A stretch of 6,398 nucleotides of DNA from Candidatus Niyogibacteria bacterium CG10_big_fil_rev_8_21_14_0_10_42_19 (GTDB lineage Bacteria > Patescibacteriota > Minisyncoccia > 1-14-0-10-42-19): the NCBI GenBank assembly GCA_002774705.1, contig PFCN01000012.1, forward strand, positions 16,860 through 23,257. The letters are read 5' to 3'. This document shows, piece after piece, positions 6,074-6,398 of this stretch. Numbering within the stretch: position 1 is the first letter of the stretch; every line of letters starts with the position of its first letter. The notes below the pieces were generated by a model. The model had not been told where the DNA came from. It made no database searches and was given only the letters and a program-made list of their open reading frames with translations. The translations under genes and the position numbers were made by a program.

Positions 6074-6398
6074 ATGAAATATTTCTCCATATTAATAGTC
6101 ATAATCGCCATAACTTTATCGGGATGGCTCGTGACTTATGCCCAGGAACCATTCGTGCAATGCGGAAATGCCGAAGAGGCGATGTGTACGACCTGCAATC
6201 TTTTCCAGACGGTACATCGGATGGTTAATTTTTCTTTTCAATATCTGCTACTTCCGCTGATAGCGGTCGCGTTCATAATAGGCGGAATAATTATTTTTAC
6301 CTCCGGCGGGTCCGAAACCAGACTGACCCGGGGTAAGTCCATACTTTGGAACACTTTTTTGGGTTTGATAATTGCCTTTTCTTCGTGGGTTATAGTAG
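6074..6398 (+). CDS. T4SS-pilin-like small membrane protein (VirB2/TrbC-like fold; runs off the right edge)
   Basis: The frame from ATG 6074 is open for 108 codons to the window edge. The protein has an N-terminal signal-like helix (MKYFSILIVIIAITLSGWLV) with a plausible cleavage site after Tyr22-Ala23. A short exported segment with three cysteines (Cys30, Cys38, Cys41, the last two as CTTC) comes next. Two membrane helices follow: about 56-76 (YLLLPLIAVAFIIGGIIIF) and one from about 90 (ILWNTFLGLIIAFSSWVIV). They are joined by a polar loop, TSGGSETRLTRGKS (76-89). The order Cys segment, helix, 'SGG' loop with Lys/Arg, and 'GLIIAFSSW' helix is the pattern of the CPR-rich T4SS_pilin family (PF18895), related in shape to VirB2/TrbC pilins. 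An upstream ATG at 6063 stops after four codons, which fixes this start. Whether it builds a real secretion pilus cannot be told from one gene. Confidence 0.82.
   Translation, partial: MKYFSILIVIIAITLSGWLVTYAQEPFVQCGNAEEAMCTTCNLFQTVHRMVNFSFQYLLLPLIAVAFIIGGIIIFTSGGSETRLTRGKSILWNTFLGLIIAFSSWVIV

Overview
The window looks like ordinary chromosome from a Candidate Phyla Radiation bacterium (Patescibacteria, most likely Parcubacteria). Three things point there. The last gene is a CPR-type 'T4SS pilin' small membrane protein. The metallo-beta-lactamase-fold protein, the orphan family-1 solute-binding protein and the short membrane proteins resemble sequences I associate with that group. No start codon is preceded by a recognisable Shine-Dalgarno sequence. 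UGA acts as a normal stop (it ends gyrA), which argues against the Gracilibacteria/Absconditabacteria code. The placement rests on recalled family resemblance, not on a search.

Layout. Positions 1-585 hold two leftward genes for membrane proteins of unknown function. Their start and stop overlap as ATGA, and the second runs off the left edge. Positions 586-690 are an AT-rich divergent control region. It contains a perfect 10-bp inverted repeat and a rightward promoter whose predicted start lies at the ATG of the next gene. Rightward genes then follow to the end: an MBL-fold hydrolase (691-1332), a 73-residue single-pass membrane protein (1345-1566), DNA gyrase subunit A (1580-4042), a class I SAM-dependent methyltransferase (4088-4621), a membrane-anchored family-1 solute-binding protein (4703-6049) and the start of a T4SS-pilin-like gene (6074 to the right edge). 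There is no gene-free stretch over 300 bases. I see no tRNA, rRNA, CRISPR array, insertion sequence or attachment site.

How the genes fit together. The MBL gene, the small membrane protein and gyrA are 12 and 13 bases apart and probably share a transcript. gyrA and the methyltransferase are 45 bases apart. The solute-binding protein follows an 81-base AT-rich gap with a possible promoter of its own, and is only 24 bases from the pilin gene, so those two probably form a second, envelope-related unit. Apart from gyrase, the biochemical roles are inferred only at family level. I found no clearly new system. The points most worth a second look are the MBL protein's altered metal-binding motif, Asn at the quinolone-critical Ser position of GyrA, the likely leaderless start, the inverted repeat in the divergent region, and the pairing of an orphan binding protein with a pilin-like gene.
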